Notes: generated by a model from the letters alone, not told the origin. Shown: positions 1-11,626, counted from the stretch's first letter. The stretch: 64,000 nucleotides of DNA from Streptomyces collinus Tu 365 (GCF_000444875.1 NC_021985.1:6592170-6656169); one strand, 5' to 3'. Numbers and translations are program-made.

Positions 1-310
1 CCGGGCCGTCCGCCCCGGCGTCGCCTGCCAGGAGGTCGACCGCGCCGCCCGCGCGGTGATCACCGACGCCGGGTACGGCGAGTACTTCATCCACCGCACC
101 GGGCACGGCATCGGCGTCACCACGCACGAACCGCCGTACATGATCGAGGGCGAGGAACAGCCCCTCGTGCCGGGCATGTGCTTCTCCGTCGAGCCCGGCA
201 TCTACCTGCCCGGCCGCTTCGGCGTCCGCATCGAGGACATCGTCACGGTGACCGCCGACGGCGGCCGCCGCCTCAACGACACCACGCGTGAGATGGTCAT
301 AGTGGACTGA
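1..310 (+). CDS. Xaa-Pro aminopeptidase (M24 family), C-terminal part
   Basis: This is the C-terminal ~100 residues of a gene that enters from outside the window and is read in frame from base 2. Pita-bread fold metal-site segments are visible: HRTGHGIG with the ligand His, EPGIY with a ligand Glu, and RIED with the last ligand Glu. These are the hallmarks of aminopeptidase P/prolidase, a two-metal cytoplasmic enzyme that removes the residue before a proline. The end VRIEDIVTVTADGGRRLN is typical of the family. The N-terminal half cannot be judged. The following kinase gene starts 54 bases downstream on the same strand. Confidence 0.93.
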   Translation, partial: RAVRPGVACQEVDRAARAVITDAGYGEYFIHRTGHGIGVTTHEPPYMIEGEEQPLVPGMCFSVEPGIYLPGRFGVRIEDIVTVTADGGRRLNDTTREMVIVD

Positions 311-364
311 AGCGGCCAGGAGACACCCTCGACGACACCCCCCGGAACGGCTACGGCGCGACCC

Positions 365-1345
365 ATGACCCAGGCTCCGACACCCACCGCGGACATCGTC
401 CGCAGACTGGTCCGTTCACTGCTCGACGAGAGCGGGGACAGCGGAGAGGACACCGACGGCCCGGCCGGCGGGCGCGGCGAGGACGGCACGGACGGACCCG
501 ACGTCCGGCCCGTCGCCGAGGGCCACGCCTACACCTGGTGGGTCGGCGCCCGCCACGTGCTGCGCCTCGCCCCCGACCGCGACGCCTCGGCCCGCCGCCG
601 CAGGGAACTGCGCGTACGCGACCTGGTCCGCCCGCACGTGCCCGTCGCCGTCCCCACCAGCGTCGCCCGCGGCGACTGGGCGCCCGGCCTCGCCTACACC
701 CTGGACACCAAGGTGGCCGGCGCCACCGCCGGACGGCACGACGTCTCCGCCGTCGGCGAGGCCGACCTGGCCGGGCTGCTCGGCGGACTGCGCGCGGTGC
801 CCGCCCGGCCGGCCGAGGCGCTCGGCGTACCGCGCACCGCGCCACGCTCCCTGGAGGCGCTGCGCCGCATGGCCGTGCACGCGGCCGAACGACTCGCCGC
901 CGCCGACGAGTTCGACGCCGCCCTGCTGCTCCAGCTCACCCCGCCCGGCGCCGCTCAGCTCGCGGCGCAGACCGGCACCGCCGTGCTCACCCACCACGGC
1001 CTGACCGGCGAGCACGTGGTGGTCAGCGCCGACGGGCGGGTCCGCGGCGTCCTCGACTGGACCGAGGCGGCCCTCGGCGACCCGGCCGAGGACATCGCCG
1101 GACTCGCCACGGCCGTCGGCTCGCCGGCCGCCGTGCGCGCCGCCACCCTCGCCGGCTACGGCGCCCGCCCCTGCCTGCGCGGTCTCTGGCTCGCCCGCTG
1201 CGACACCGTCATCCGCCTCGCCGACCACCTGCAGGGCCGCGCTCCCGGTCCGCTCCCGGCGCTGCGCACCCGGCTGGGGCGCGTCTGGGAGCCGATCATG
1301 CTGGAGCGCGTCACCGAGTTCAAGGACGAGGACACCGAGGCGTGA
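365..1345 (+). CDS. APH-fold small-molecule phosphotransferase
   Basis: A 326-residue protein of the aminoglycoside phosphotransferase/choline kinase fold. The catalytic loop reads LTHHGLTGEHVVV (about residues 207-219); it departs from the usual HGD-x-x-x-x-N, with a second His where Asp is normal. The metal-binding segment is LDWTEAALGDPAEDIAGL (about 229-246). The substrate cannot be read from sequence; family members act on aminoglycosides, macrolides, hydroxyurea or metabolites such as homoserine. An acidic, low-complexity insert near residues 20-45 looks disordered. The gene ends 13 bases before the stop of the convergent treZ. The missing catalytic-loop Asp makes kinase activity less certain. 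Confidence 0.75.
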   Translation: MTQAPTPTADIVRRLVRSLLDESGDSGEDTDGPAGGRGEDGTDGPDVRPVAEGHAYTWWVGARHVLRLAPDRDASARRRRELRVRDLVRPHVPVAVPTSVARGDWAPGLAYTLDTKVAGATAGRHDVSAVGEADLAGLLGGLRAVPARPAEALGVPRTAPRSLEALRRMAVHAAERLAAADEFDAALLLQLTPPGAAQLAAQTGTAVLTHHGLTGEHVVVSADGRVRGVLDWTEAALGDPAEDIAGLATAVGSPAAVRAATLAGYGARPCLRGLWLARCDTVIRLADHLQGRAPGPLPALRTRLGRVWEPIMLERVTEFKDEDTEA

Positions 1346-1358
1346 CGGCCGCCCCGGC

Positions 1359-3104
1359 TCAGGGCTGGACCAGCACCACGCAGGACTCGCCGGGCACCTG
1401 CAGCAACCCGTCCCGGCCCGGCGCCCGAACCGGCTCCCACGCGGCGAGCACCTGCGCCGGGCGGGTCCCCAGCGGGATCGCCGCCGCCTCCTTGCCCAGG
1501 TTCACCGCCACCCGCACGTCCCCGCGCCGGAAGGCCAGCCAGCGCCCCCGCTCGTCGAAGGCCACCTTGGTGTCGGCCAGATCCGGGTCGGTGAGGTCCG
1601 GCTGCTCCCGGCGCAGCGCGATCAGCCGCCGGTACCAGTCCAGCACGCGCGCGTGCGGCTCGCGGTCCGGCTCCGCCCAGTCCAGGCAGGACCGCTCCCT
1701 GGTCGCCGGGTCCTGCGGGTCGGGTACGTCCTCCTCGGCCCAGCCGTGCTCCACGAACTCCCGCCGCCTGCCCCGCCGTACCGCCTCCGCCAGCTCCGGG
1801 TCCGTGTGGTCGGTGAAGAACTGCCAGGGCGTGCCCGCGGCCCACTCCTCGCCCATGAACAGCATCGGCGTGAACGGCGCGGTCAGCGTGAGGGTGGCCG
1901 CGCACGCCAGCAGGCCGGGGGAGAGCAGGGCCGAGAGCCGGTCGCCCTGCGCCCGGTTGCCGACTTGGTCGTGGGTCTGGCTGTAACCCAGCAGCCGGTG
2001 CCCGCCCACCCGGGCCCGGTCCAGCGGCCGGCCGTGCGCACGGCCGCGGAAGCTCGACGGGGTGCCGTCGTGGAAGTAGCCGCCCGTGAGCGTCTTGGCC
2101 AGCGCGGCGAGCGGGGCGCGCGCGAAGTCGGCGTAGTAGCCCTGGGACTCACCGGTCAGTGCGCTGTGCACACAGTGGTGGAAGTCGTCGTTCCACTGCG
2201 CGTGCACCCCGAGGCCGTTCTCCGCGCGCGGGGTGATGATCCGCGGGTCGTTCAGGTCGGACTCGGCGATCAGGAACAGCGGGCGGCCGAGTTCGCCCGC
2301 GAGGCCGTCGACGGCCGCCGACAGCTCCTCCAGGAAGTGGCACGCGCGCGTGTCGTGCAGCGCGTGCACCGCGTCCAGGCGCAGCCCGTCGATCCGGTAG
2401 TCCCGCAGCCAGGCCAGCGCGCTGCCCACCAGGAACGCGCGCACCTCGTCCGAGCCCGGCGCGTCCAGGTTCACCGCGGCGCCCCACGGCGTGTGGTGCG
2501 TGTCCGTGAAGTACGGTCCGAACGACGGCAGGTAGTTACCGGACGGGCCCAAGTGGTTGTGCACGACGTCCAGTACGACACCGAGCCCGAGTTCGTGCGC
2601 CCGGTCCACGAACCGCTTGAGCGCCTCGGGGCCGCCGTACGGCTCGTGCACGGCCCACAGCGACACCCCCTCGTACCCCCACCCGTGCCGGCCGGGGAAC
2701 GGGCACAGCGGCATCAACTCCACGTGGGTGATCCCGAGTTCCACCAGATGCGCGAGGCGTGCGGCGGCCGCGTCCAGGGTGCCCTCCCGGGTGAACGTGC
2801 CCACGTGCAGCTCGTAGAGCACCGCCCCGGGCAGTTCCCGGCCCGGCCACGAGGCACGCCACGCGTACCGGCCGTGGTCGACGACCGCGCTCAAGCCGTC
2901 CGGGCCGTCCGGCTGACGGCGCGAACGCGGGTCCGGCAGCACCGGACCGCCGTCCAGCGCGAACCCGTACCGCGAGCCGTCCCGTGCCTCGGCCTCGCCC
3001 GTCCACCAGCCGTCCCGCTCCGCATCGCGCTCCAACGCGACGGTGGCGCCGTCGCAATGGAGCGTCACCCGGTCTGCCTGTGGTGCCCACACCTCGAACT
3101 GCAC
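1359..3104 (-). CDS. treZ: Malto-oligosyltrehalose trehalohydrolase
   Basis: A 581-residue GH13 enzyme that releases trehalose from maltooligosyl-trehalose, the last step of the TreX-TreY-TreZ route. It has an N-terminal CBM48-like sandwich (VWAPQADRVTL), then the GH13 barrel with DVVHNHLG (region I), nucleophile D244 in GLRLDAVH, acid E281 in LIAESD and the third Asp in SQTHDQVGN. FMGEEW after region IV is characteristic of TreZ. The start MQFEVWAPQ is the natural N-terminus. The partner genes treY and glgX lie 2.7 kb away on the same strand, separated by protease-related genes. Confidence 0.95.
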   Translation of the reverse strand: MQFEVWAPQADRVTLHCDGATVALERDAERDGWWTGEAEARDGSRYGFALDGGPVLPDPRSRRQPDGPDGLSAVVDHGRYAWRASWPGRELPGAVLYELHVGTFTREGTLDAAAARLAHLVELGITHVELMPLCPFPGRHGWGYEGVSLWAVHEPYGGPEALKRFVDRAHELGLGVVLDVVHNHLGPSGNYLPSFGPYFTDTHHTPWGAAVNLDAPGSDEVRAFLVGSALAWLRDYRIDGLRLDAVHALHDTRACHFLEELSAAVDGLAGELGRPLFLIAESDLNDPRIITPRAENGLGVHAQWNDDFHHCVHSALTGESQGYYADFARAPLAALAKTLTGGYFHDGTPSSFRGRAHGRPLDRARVGGHRLLGYSQTHDQVGNRAQGDRLSALLSPGLLACAATLTLTAPFTPMLFMGEEWAAGTPWQFFTDHTDPELAEAVRRGRRREFVEHGWAEEDVPDPQDPATRERSCLDWAEPDREPHARVLDWYRRLIALRREQPDLTDPDLADTKVAFDERGRWLAFRRGDVRVAVNLGKEAAAIPLGTRPAQVLAAWEPVRAPGRDGLLQVPGESCVVLVQP

Positions 3105-3279
3105 GGACGGTTCCCCTTCGTCTGCTCACCGTGACGTAGCCCGTCCATCGTGCCCCGAAAAGCGATCAGTCCGCTTTCGAATCCGTCCATTGCCGGTGGA
3201 TGTCGTGCGGCACGCGCGCGCGGGCGCCGTTTTCCCCGATTCTGGACACCGGGGGTTCACAGAGCCGACAATCACGGAT

Positions 3280-3840
3280 GTGACGTCGTCCTTCGAGTTC
3301 CCCACGTACCCCGCGCGGCTGTCCGACGCGGAGCGCGACAAGGCGCTTCAGGTGCTGCGAGACGGTGTCGCCATGGGCCGGCTGTCGCACGACACGTTCG
3401 TGCGCCGCATGGAACTGGCCCTCGCCGCGCGGGGCGCCGACGAACTCGCCGTGCTCACCGCGGACCTGCCCCGCGAGAACCGCCTCTCCCGTGCCGTCCT
3501 CGGCACCGTCGAGGCCGTCTCGGGCTTCACCGTGCGGCTGCGCCGGGCCTGGCAGGCCGAGCGGCTGCCCAAGCTGCTGCTGCCGCACGCGGCGGGCGGC
3601 CACCCGCTGCGCATAGGGCGCGACCCGGCGAGCGGGCTGCGGCTGAACCACGAGACCGTCTCCCGCGTGCACGCCGAACTGCGCCGCCAGGGCGGGCTGT
3701 GGGTGCTGCGCGACCTCGGCTCCACCAACGGCACCACGGTCAACGGTCGCCGGGTGGTCGGCGCCGTCGTCGTGCGCGAGGGCGACCAGGTCGGCTTCGG
3801 GCGGATCTCCTTCCGGCTGGCGGCGCACCGCGACCAGTGA
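3280..3840 (+). CDS. DUF1707 and FHA domain protein
   Basis: A 186-residue protein starting at GTG 3280; an in-frame extension to 3043 overlaps treZ and lacks domain content. Residues 10-62 form a DUF1707 unit (LSDAERDKALQVLRDG, MELALAARGADEL). Residues ~95-180 form an FHA domain: GRDPASG, SRVHAELRR and GSTNGTTVNGRRV carry the phosphothreonine-binding Arg, Ser, His and Asn positions. FHA modules bind phosphothreonine peptides, so this is probably an adaptor in Ser/Thr kinase signalling, but no kinase gene adjoins it. No membrane segment is evident. It lies divergent from treZ. Confidence 0.88.
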   Translation: MTSSFEFPTYPARLSDAERDKALQVLRDGVAMGRLSHDTFVRRMELALAARGADELAVLTADLPRENRLSRAVLGTVEAVSGFTVRLRRAWQAERLPKLLLPHAAGGHPLRIGRDPASGLRLNHETVSRVHAELRRQGGLWVLRDLGSTNGTTVNGRRVVGAVVVREGDQVGFGRISFRLAAHRDQ

Positions 3841-3858
3841 CCGGTGCCCCGGCACCGG
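3841..3858. terminator. Short GC hairpin after FHA gene
   Basis: A perfect 8-bp inverted repeat CCGGTGCC/GGCACCGG with a 2-base centre begins at the base after the FHA gene's stop codon. It could terminate that transcript. There is no T-tract, as is common in Streptomyces. Confidence 0.4.
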
Positions 3859-3950
3859 CGGGCCGTGCACCGCCGGTCCGCACACCCGCGTGATCACCCG
3901 TTCGGGTGAGTGAAGTGGGGAAGAGCGGCCACCGTGCCGATGCACCGGGC

Positions 3951-4367
3951 ATGAAGCACCTCACCCGAGTGAAAGCGGCCGCCGCGGCCCTGCTGACCCT
4001 CACCGGACTCCTCGTCACGGGCCCGGCCCAGGCGGCGCCCCGTGACGCGTCGCGCGGCACCTGGCTCCACCTGACCGTCAGCCGCGGCGACGGCGCCGAC
4101 GGCCCCGCCCGGGGCGCCCTGCTGCTGTGCGACCCGCCGCTCGGCCACCCGCACGCGGCCCGGGCCTGTGCCCAACTCGCCGCGGCGGGCGGCGACATCG
4201 CCCGCATCCCGTACGCCCACGGCGTGTTCTGCCCGATGATCTACGCCCCGGTGACCGCCCGCGCGCGCGGCCGGTGGCACGGCCGGCCGGTCGCGTTCCG
4301 GGAGACGTACTCCAGCGCGTGCGTCCTGCGGGCCCGCACCGGAGCCGTCTTCGCCCTGGACCGCTGA
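3951..4367 (+). CDS. Subtilisin inhibitor-like (SSI) secreted protein
   Basis: A 138-residue secreted serine protease inhibitor of the Streptomyces subtilisin inhibitor family. ATG 3951 is chosen because it begins a classical signal peptide (MKHLTRVK, hydrophobic AAAAALLTLTGLLVTG, then AQA/AP near residue 29). Four cysteines fit the two SSI disulfides (LLLC..RAC and VFC..SSAC). The reactive-site loop is CPMIYAP, giving P1 Met and P1' Ile; the prototype SSI has CPMVYDP. The mature protein of ~110 residues has normal SSI size. It should act outside the cell on subtilisin-like proteases. The gene converges with an M14 carboxypeptidase gene. Confidence 0.93.
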   Translation: MKHLTRVKAAAAALLTLTGLLVTGPAQAAPRDASRGTWLHLTVSRGDGADGPARGALLLCDPPLGHPHAARACAQLAAAGGDIARIPYAHGVFCPMIYAPVTARARGRWHGRPVAFRETYSSACVLRARTGAVFALDR

Positions 4368-4397
4368 ACGCGGCTCCCGCACACGCGGCTCCCGCAC
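4368..4397. repeat. Two tandem 15-bp repeats
   Basis: Two exact copies of ACGCGGCTCCCGCAC lie head to tail directly after the inhibitor's stop codon, followed by a partial third copy (ACGCGG). They sit in the 57-bp gap between convergent genes. The role is unknown. Confidence 0.6.
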
Positions 4398-4424
4398 ACG
4401 CGGGGCGCGCGGCGCGCGGAGGTG

Positions 4425-5690
4425 TCACACCCCCCGCTCGCGCGCCTGCCGGGCCGCCACCAGGACCGTCCGCGACTGGTGCTCCACCTGGTGCTCCAGC
4501 GGCACCCAGCGCGCCCGGAAGCGCTGCGCGAAGGCCTCGCACCAGAGGGCCACGAGCTGTTCGAGCCGGGGGGCGGCCCGGTCGTCGGTCTGGCGCAGCA
4601 CCCGCAGCAGCATCGCCGCCGCCCGCAGCGGCAGCCGCCGCCCGAAGGCGTCCACGCTGCCGACGTACGCCATCGTCGTCCCGGCCGGCTGCGTCTGGAT
4701 CCAGTCCTGCGCCAGGCCGGGGATCAGCTCCAGCGCCCACCGGGCGGCCCGCAGCAGCGGGCCCTCCGCGCCCGCAAGCCGGGGCAGCGCGTCGGCGAGC
4801 ACGCCCTCCACCAGCAGCGAGTCCCGCAGCAGCCGCTCGGCCAGCCGCCGCATCGCCGCCGCGGGCGCCGGGTGCGGCGCCGGGTCGTCCACCAGGTCGC
4901 TGGCCCACATCGGCACCTCGACCACCGCCGTCAGACCGCCGTAGCGGTGCGCGTGGTACCAGGTGCTGTGCCGTGCGTCGTCCGGCAGGCTCGGGTAGGC
5001 CACCCCCGTCTCCGGGCCCGGCATCACATGCACTCCCGGCCCCGACGCGGGCCAGCCGGCGGCGTCCGAGGCACCCGTCTCGACCGGGATGTGCAGCTCG
5101 GCCGCCGACTTGGCGAACGGCTCGGCGAGCCCGGGCACGTCCTTGGTCAACTGCACCCAGCTGCCGCCCAGATCGGTGCCGTGCAGCGTCACCTGGAGGT
5201 ACGGGCGCAGCTCGTCGATCACCCCGGTCAGCGCCCGCGTCTCGGGCGGCAGCCGGTCCGGCGGCAGCACCGCCGGAGACCACTCGGGCTGTTCGGCGCC
5301 GGTCGGCCGGTAGAAGCCGAGGTGGTAGTCGAGCAGGCTGCGCGGCGCCGGGGTCACGTGCAGGCTCGCGCCGTCCGGGTCCGCGCACAGCAGGAAGTGC
5401 CAGGAGGTGCCGGTGCGCAACTCGCGCTCCGCGAGCACCCGTTCGGCCAGCACCCGGAGGGTGGAGCCGCCCGCGGGTTCGTTGGCGTGGGCGCCCGCCA
5501 CCACCAGCACGGCCCGCCCGGCGTGCCCCACCGACAGCAGGTGCAGCGGCCGCCCGGCCCGCGAGACCCCCACCTGTCTGAGCGAGCACAGACCGGGCTC
5601 CTGGGCCGCCAGCGCCCGCGCGGTGGCGACCAGTTCGGGAACGCTGGGGTAGCGCAGCTCCGGCAGAAGACTCACCCCCGTCTTGTCCAC
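4425..5690 (-). CDS. M14 family zinc carboxypeptidase
   Basis: About 421 residues. GTG 5690 (VDKTGVSLLPELRYPSV) is preferred because GGGAGGG lies about 8 bases upstream; an ATG at 5774 would extend it through sequence without domain content. Zinc ligands are visible in GAHANEP (HxxE), with the later His in LHGTDLGGSW. AVVEVPMW probably holds the catalytic Glu. There is no signal peptide, so it is probably cytoplasmic, unlike secreted carboxypeptidase T. Members cleave C-terminal residues from peptides or cell-wall fragments; specificity is not readable. It lies downstream of treY on the same strand, 125 bp away, and may be cotranscribed. Confidence 0.85.
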   Translation of the reverse strand: MDKTGVSLLPELRYPSVPELVATARALAAQEPGLCSLRQVGVSRAGRPLHLLSVGHAGRAVLVVAGAHANEPAGGSTLRVLAERVLAERELRTGTSWHFLLCADPDGASLHVTPAPRSLLDYHLGFYRPTGAEQPEWSPAVLPPDRLPPETRALTGVIDELRPYLQVTLHGTDLGGSWVQLTKDVPGLAEPFAKSAAELHIPVETGASDAAGWPASGPGVHVMPGPETGVAYPSLPDDARHSTWYHAHRYGGLTAVVEVPMWASDLVDDPAPHPAPAAAMRRLAERLLRDSLLVEGVLADALPRLAGAEGPLLRAARWALELIPGLAQDWIQTQPAGTTMAYVGSVDAFGRRLPLRAAAMLLRVLRQTDDRAAPRLEQLVALWCEAFAQRFRARWVPLEHQVEHQSRTVLVAARQARERGV

Positions 5691-5815
5691 CCGGATTCGC
5701 CCTCCCAGTGCCGCACGGCGTGGGTGAACTGTCAAGCATCCGGCGGGGAGGCTCCCGGGGGCGCCCGGACGCACGACAGGGCGACCGCCGCGCGGCCGCC
5801 CTGTCGGCTACGAGG

Positions 5816-8203
5816 TCATTCCGCCGGGGACACGGTCTGCTCCCCGGTCCGCTCCAGCAGCACCACCGGCAGGCGGTCGAAGAGGGCGGCCACGCGTGCG
5901 TGGCCCGTGAACTCGCGGCCCGGGGACAGGACGTCCGCCCAGCGCCCCGGCGGCAGCTCCAGCCGGGTGTCCCGCCAGCCGCCCGCCTCCGTCAGGCGCA
6001 GCGACAGCCGGGTCACCGCGGTGACCACCTGGCCCGAGCGGGAGAACGCCAGACAGTGCTCGGCCGCCGGCCCGTCCGCGGTGAGCGGTTCGTACGCCGC
6101 CGCCGCGCCGAAGGCGCCGGGCCGTCGCGCGCGCAGCCGCAGCGCGGCCGACGTCAGAGCGTCCTTCTCGCCGGGCGCCGCCGCCGGGAACGACACCGGC
6201 CGCCGGTTGTCCGGGTCCACCAGCGCCCGGTACTCGCTCTCCGTGCCCTGGTAGACGTCCGGCACCCCCGGCATCGTCAGCTGCACCAGCGCGGTCCCCA
6301 GCACGTTCGCCCGGACGTGCGGCTCCAGCGCCTTGCGGAAGGCGGCCACGCGCTCGCCGGCCGGCCCGCACGGACCGGCCGCGACGAACGCCGCCACCGC
6401 CTCCTCGTACGGCGGCTCCTGCTCCGTCCAGCTCGTGTACATGCCCGCCTCGCGCACGTGCTTCAGCAGCGCCCCCTGGATGCGCTCCTCCTCCGCCGGC
6501 CCCAGCCCGAACACCGTCTGCCAGGCCGCCCAGGCGAGCTGTCCGTCCGGCACGCCCTCCTCGGCCGTCGTCACCTCGGCGAGCAGCCGGGCCCAGTGCG
6601 CCGGGCACTCGGTGAGCACGGCCAGGGCCGCGCGCACGTCCGCGCTGCGCTTGGTGTCGTGGGTGGTGACGACCGTGCCGGTGAGCGGCCAGTCGCGCTG
6701 CACGCGCGCGCAGTACGCGTGGAACTCCTCCGGCGGCACGCCGGGCGCACCGGGGTCGCCGCCCACCTCGGCCGTCGACAGCAGCGGCACGAAGCGGTAG
6801 AACGCCGTGTCCTCGACCGCCTTGGCGCGCAGCGCGGACGCGGTCTGCGCGAACCGGGTCCGGAACTCCACGCGGCCGGCGTGGCCGGGTGCCGACGCGT
6901 CGCCGGGCGGCTCGACCAGCAGCCGGCGGACGATGCCGACGGCGTCGGCCTCCTCCCGCACCACGAAGGCCAGCCGTGCCTCCTCGGCGGCCGCCTCGGT
7001 GACGACGGCGGACGCGTCCGTGGAGGCGTACGGCCGGTACACCGGAAGCCGGACCAGCAGCTCCTCCAGGGCGGTGCGCAGCGCCCAGGGCGCCCGGTCG
7101 CGCAGCGCGAGGTCGGGGGAGGCGGCGCACAGCCGGGCGGCCACCCGGGTGAGCCGGTCGGTCTCGGTGGCCAGCTCGTGCGTGAGCACCTTGTACGCGG
7201 CCCGCCGCGCCGTCGCCTCCCAGTTGCCGCCCCGGTCGGTCTGCGGCGCGGCGAACGCCCGGTAGTGGCCGAGGAGTTCGTAGGCGCCCGTGCGGTCCGT
7301 GAACACGCCGTCGATCTGCCGCAGGGCGTCGTAGCCCGTGGTGCCGGCGACGGGCCAGGAGGGCGGCAGGTGCTCACCGTCGGCGAGGATCTTCTCCACG
7401 ACCGTCCAGCGCCCGCCGGTCGCCTCGTTCAGCCGTCCGAGGTAGCCGTCGGGGTCCGCGAGCCCGTCGGGGTGGTCGATGCGCAGGCCGTCGACCACGC
7501 CCTCGCGCAGCAGTTCCAGGATCTTGGCGTGGGTGGCGTCGAACACCTCCGGGTCCTCCACCCGCAGGCCGATCAGCTCGGAGATGCTGAAGAACCGCCG
7601 GTAGTTCAGCTCGGTGCGGGCCAGCCGCCACCACACCGGGCGGTACCACTGGGCGTCCAGCAGCCGGGGCAGCGGCAGCTCCTCGGTGCCCGCGCGGAGC
7701 GGGAAGGCGTGGTCGTGGTAGCGCAGGACGTCGCCGTCGACCCTGAGGTGGTCCAGTTCCGCGCCGACCGGGCCGCCGAGCACGGGCAGCAGCACGCGGC
7801 CGTCCTGCGCGTCCCAGTCGATGTCGAACCAGCGCGCGTACGCAGATCCCGGGCCCTCCCGCAGCACCTCCCACAGGGCGTGGTTGTGCCGGGGCGCCAT
7901 GGCCATGTGGTTCGGCACGATGTCCACCACCAGGCCCAGGCCGTGCTCCCGCGCCGTCCGCGCCAGCGCCCGCAGGCCGTCCTCGCCGCCGAGTTCCTCG
8001 CGCACGCGCGCGTGGTCGACGACGTCGTAGCCGTGCGTGGAGCCGGGAACGGCCTCGAGGACGGGGGACAGGTGCAGGTGCGAGACGCCGAGCGAGGCCA
8101 GGTACGGTACGGCCGCGGCGGCTGCGGCGAACGGGAACGCGGGCTGGAGTTGCAGCCGGTAGGTGGCCGTGGGCACCTCCGGTGCGGGGCGCGCAGAAGT
8201 CAT
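5816..8203 (-). CDS. treY: Malto-oligosyltrehalose synthase
   Basis: A 795-residue GH13 intramolecular transglucosylase that turns the reducing-end alpha-1,4 bond of maltodextrins into the alpha,alpha-1,1 bond of trehalose. The start PTATYRLQLQPAFPF is typical of TreY. GH13 regions follow: DIVPNHMA, GLRIDHPDGL (nucleophile Asp), VEKIL (acid Glu) and TTHDTKRS. PGVPDVYQGTE near the C-terminus is also a TreY signature. It lies in one transcriptional direction with glgX upstream, 237 bp apart; that gap shows no gene. No clear ribosome site precedes ATG 8203. Confidence 0.96.
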   Translation of the reverse strand: MTSARPAPEVPTATYRLQLQPAFPFAAAAAAVPYLASLGVSHLHLSPVLEAVPGSTHGYDVVDHARVREELGGEDGLRALARTAREHGLGLVVDIVPNHMAMAPRHNHALWEVLREGPGSAYARWFDIDWDAQDGRVLLPVLGGPVGAELDHLRVDGDVLRYHDHAFPLRAGTEELPLPRLLDAQWYRPVWWRLARTELNYRRFFSISELIGLRVEDPEVFDATHAKILELLREGVVDGLRIDHPDGLADPDGYLGRLNEATGGRWTVVEKILADGEHLPPSWPVAGTTGYDALRQIDGVFTDRTGAYELLGHYRAFAAPQTDRGGNWEATARRAAYKVLTHELATETDRLTRVAARLCAASPDLALRDRAPWALRTALEELLVRLPVYRPYASTDASAVVTEAAAEEARLAFVVREEADAVGIVRRLLVEPPGDASAPGHAGRVEFRTRFAQTASALRAKAVEDTAFYRFVPLLSTAEVGGDPGAPGVPPEEFHAYCARVQRDWPLTGTVVTTHDTKRSADVRAALAVLTECPAHWARLLAEVTTAEEGVPDGQLAWAAWQTVFGLGPAEEERIQGALLKHVREAGMYTSWTEQEPPYEEAVAAFVAAGPCGPAGERVAAFRKALEPHVRANVLGTALVQLTMPGVPDVYQGTESEYRALVDPDNRRPVSFPAAAPGEKDALTSAALRLRARRPGAFGAAAAYEPLTADGPAAEHCLAFSRSGQVVTAVTRLSLRLTEAGGWRDTRLELPPGRWADVLSPGREFTGHARVAALFDRLPVVLLERTGEQTVSPAE

Positions 8204-8440
8204 AGAAGGCTACGTACCCAGCCCGCCGTGTTTCGTGTCACCGACCTGTGCACCGCCCCACGCACGCGTGCCTCGCGTGAGGCGATGGGACCAAGGGGAA
8301 CCAGGGGGCCGCCGTCGGGCGGGCCCGGAGCGGCGCGCCCCGGGCCCGCCCGGCAGCCCGCGCCGGACGGAACCCGGGACCCACCGCACGCTCTCACCGC
8401 ACGCGCCCGCGTCCCCCGCACGCGCCCGCGCGGTACCCGC

Positions 8441-10549
<2,109 letters not shown>

Positions 10550-10746
10550 GGACACGACTCTTTCAGGTGTACCGCCCCGTGGGGGCGAGGTTGGCTTCGA
10601 GTCTCCCCGGAAGTGAGGGAACCTCCTGTGACTTACGCCCCTCTTACCGACCGACCAGTGCATACGGCGATAGGTGTACCCGCCGTGTGCCGAACCAGTG
10701 GGGCTACACGTACTCCCGGGGACTTTTGGGGGAGTAGGGGGAAGAT

Positions 10747-11559
10747 GTGCGCGAGACAGTGCACCGCCATCTGGGCAAGGTGGTGGCCGGGACGGCCCTG
10801 GCGGTGGCCGGGACCGCCGTCATGGTCGCGATCACCCTGCCGGGCACGGCAGGGGCGAACGAGACGGGAGGCACGAACGGCGACGGCACCAGGGCCGCGC
10901 AGCAGACGGGACAGGGCCCGGACGCGGTCCGGCCCGGCGTGGTCGAGCAGGCGCCCGCGGCCGTCAAGAAGGGCACGGGCCGCGACCCGCTGACCGACGA
11001 CGAGATGCAGCGGGTCGAGAAGATCGCGCTGAACAAGCAGCTGCTCACCTCCGGTGAGAACGTCGACGGCGACCACGGCCCGCAGCGGCTGAGCGTCGAC
11101 CTCGCCGACCCCGAGGCGGACGAGCTGGACGACCCGGCCGCGCCGCGCCGTGCGGACGTGACCTTCTACGACTACCGGACCGACACCCTCGTCACCAAGA
11201 CGGTCGACGTGGAGTCCGGCAAGGTCGTGCGGACCGGCACCCAGCACGGCGTCCAGCCGCCGCTGAGCCGGGCGGAGAACGCCGAGGCGGCCGAGCTGCT
11301 GATCGCCGACCCGCTGGGCGCGGGTCTCAAGGCGGACTACAAGGACGCCACCGGCCGGGAGCTGACCTCGGCGGACCAGCTCCTGCTCAACGGCGCCGTC
11401 TACCGCGCCACCCCGGGCGGGCAGCCCGCCGTGCTCGACAAGTGCGGCGAACACCGCTGCGTGCGGCTGTTCCCGAAGGTCAAGAACGGCCCGTGGATCG
11501 ACGCCCGGTGGCTGGTCGTCGACCTGAGCGCCCGCAAGGTGGCCCGGCTCGCCCACTGA
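10747..11559 (+). CDS. Exported copper amine oxidase N2/N3-like protein
   Basis: A 270-residue exported protein. GTG 10747 follows GGGGGAAG and opens a signal peptide (hydrophobic AGTALAVAGTAVMVAITL, cut near AGA/NE). After a polar linker, residues ~82-175 read like the N2 domain of copper amine oxidases: RDPLTDDEM, PRRADVTFYDY, KTVDVESGKVV, then HGVQPPLSRAENAEAAELL, matching the family's VVDL-x-G-x-VV ... GVQPP ... EFE-x-AE pattern. Residues ~190-270 resemble N3 (RCVRLFPKVKNGPWID, WLVVDLSARKV). No catalytic residues are present. The catalytic-like half is encoded 67 bases downstream. The assignment is by eye and not confirmed by a search. Confidence 0.65.
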   Translation: MRETVHRHLGKVVAGTALAVAGTAVMVAITLPGTAGANETGGTNGDGTRAAQQTGQGPDAVRPGVVEQAPAAVKKGTGRDPLTDDEMQRVEKIALNKQLLTSGENVDGDHGPQRLSVDLADPEADELDDPAAPRRADVTFYDYRTDTLVTKTVDVESGKVVRTGTQHGVQPPLSRAENAEAAELLIADPLGAGLKADYKDATGRELTSADQLLLNGAVYRATPGGQPAVLDKCGEHRCVRLFPKVKNGPWIDARWLVVDLSARKVARLAH

Positions 11560-11626
11560 GCGCCGGCCCGCCCGACCTCACCCAGCTCCTTCCCACTCTC
11601 CTTCCTGCAAGGGAGCCCACTCCGTC

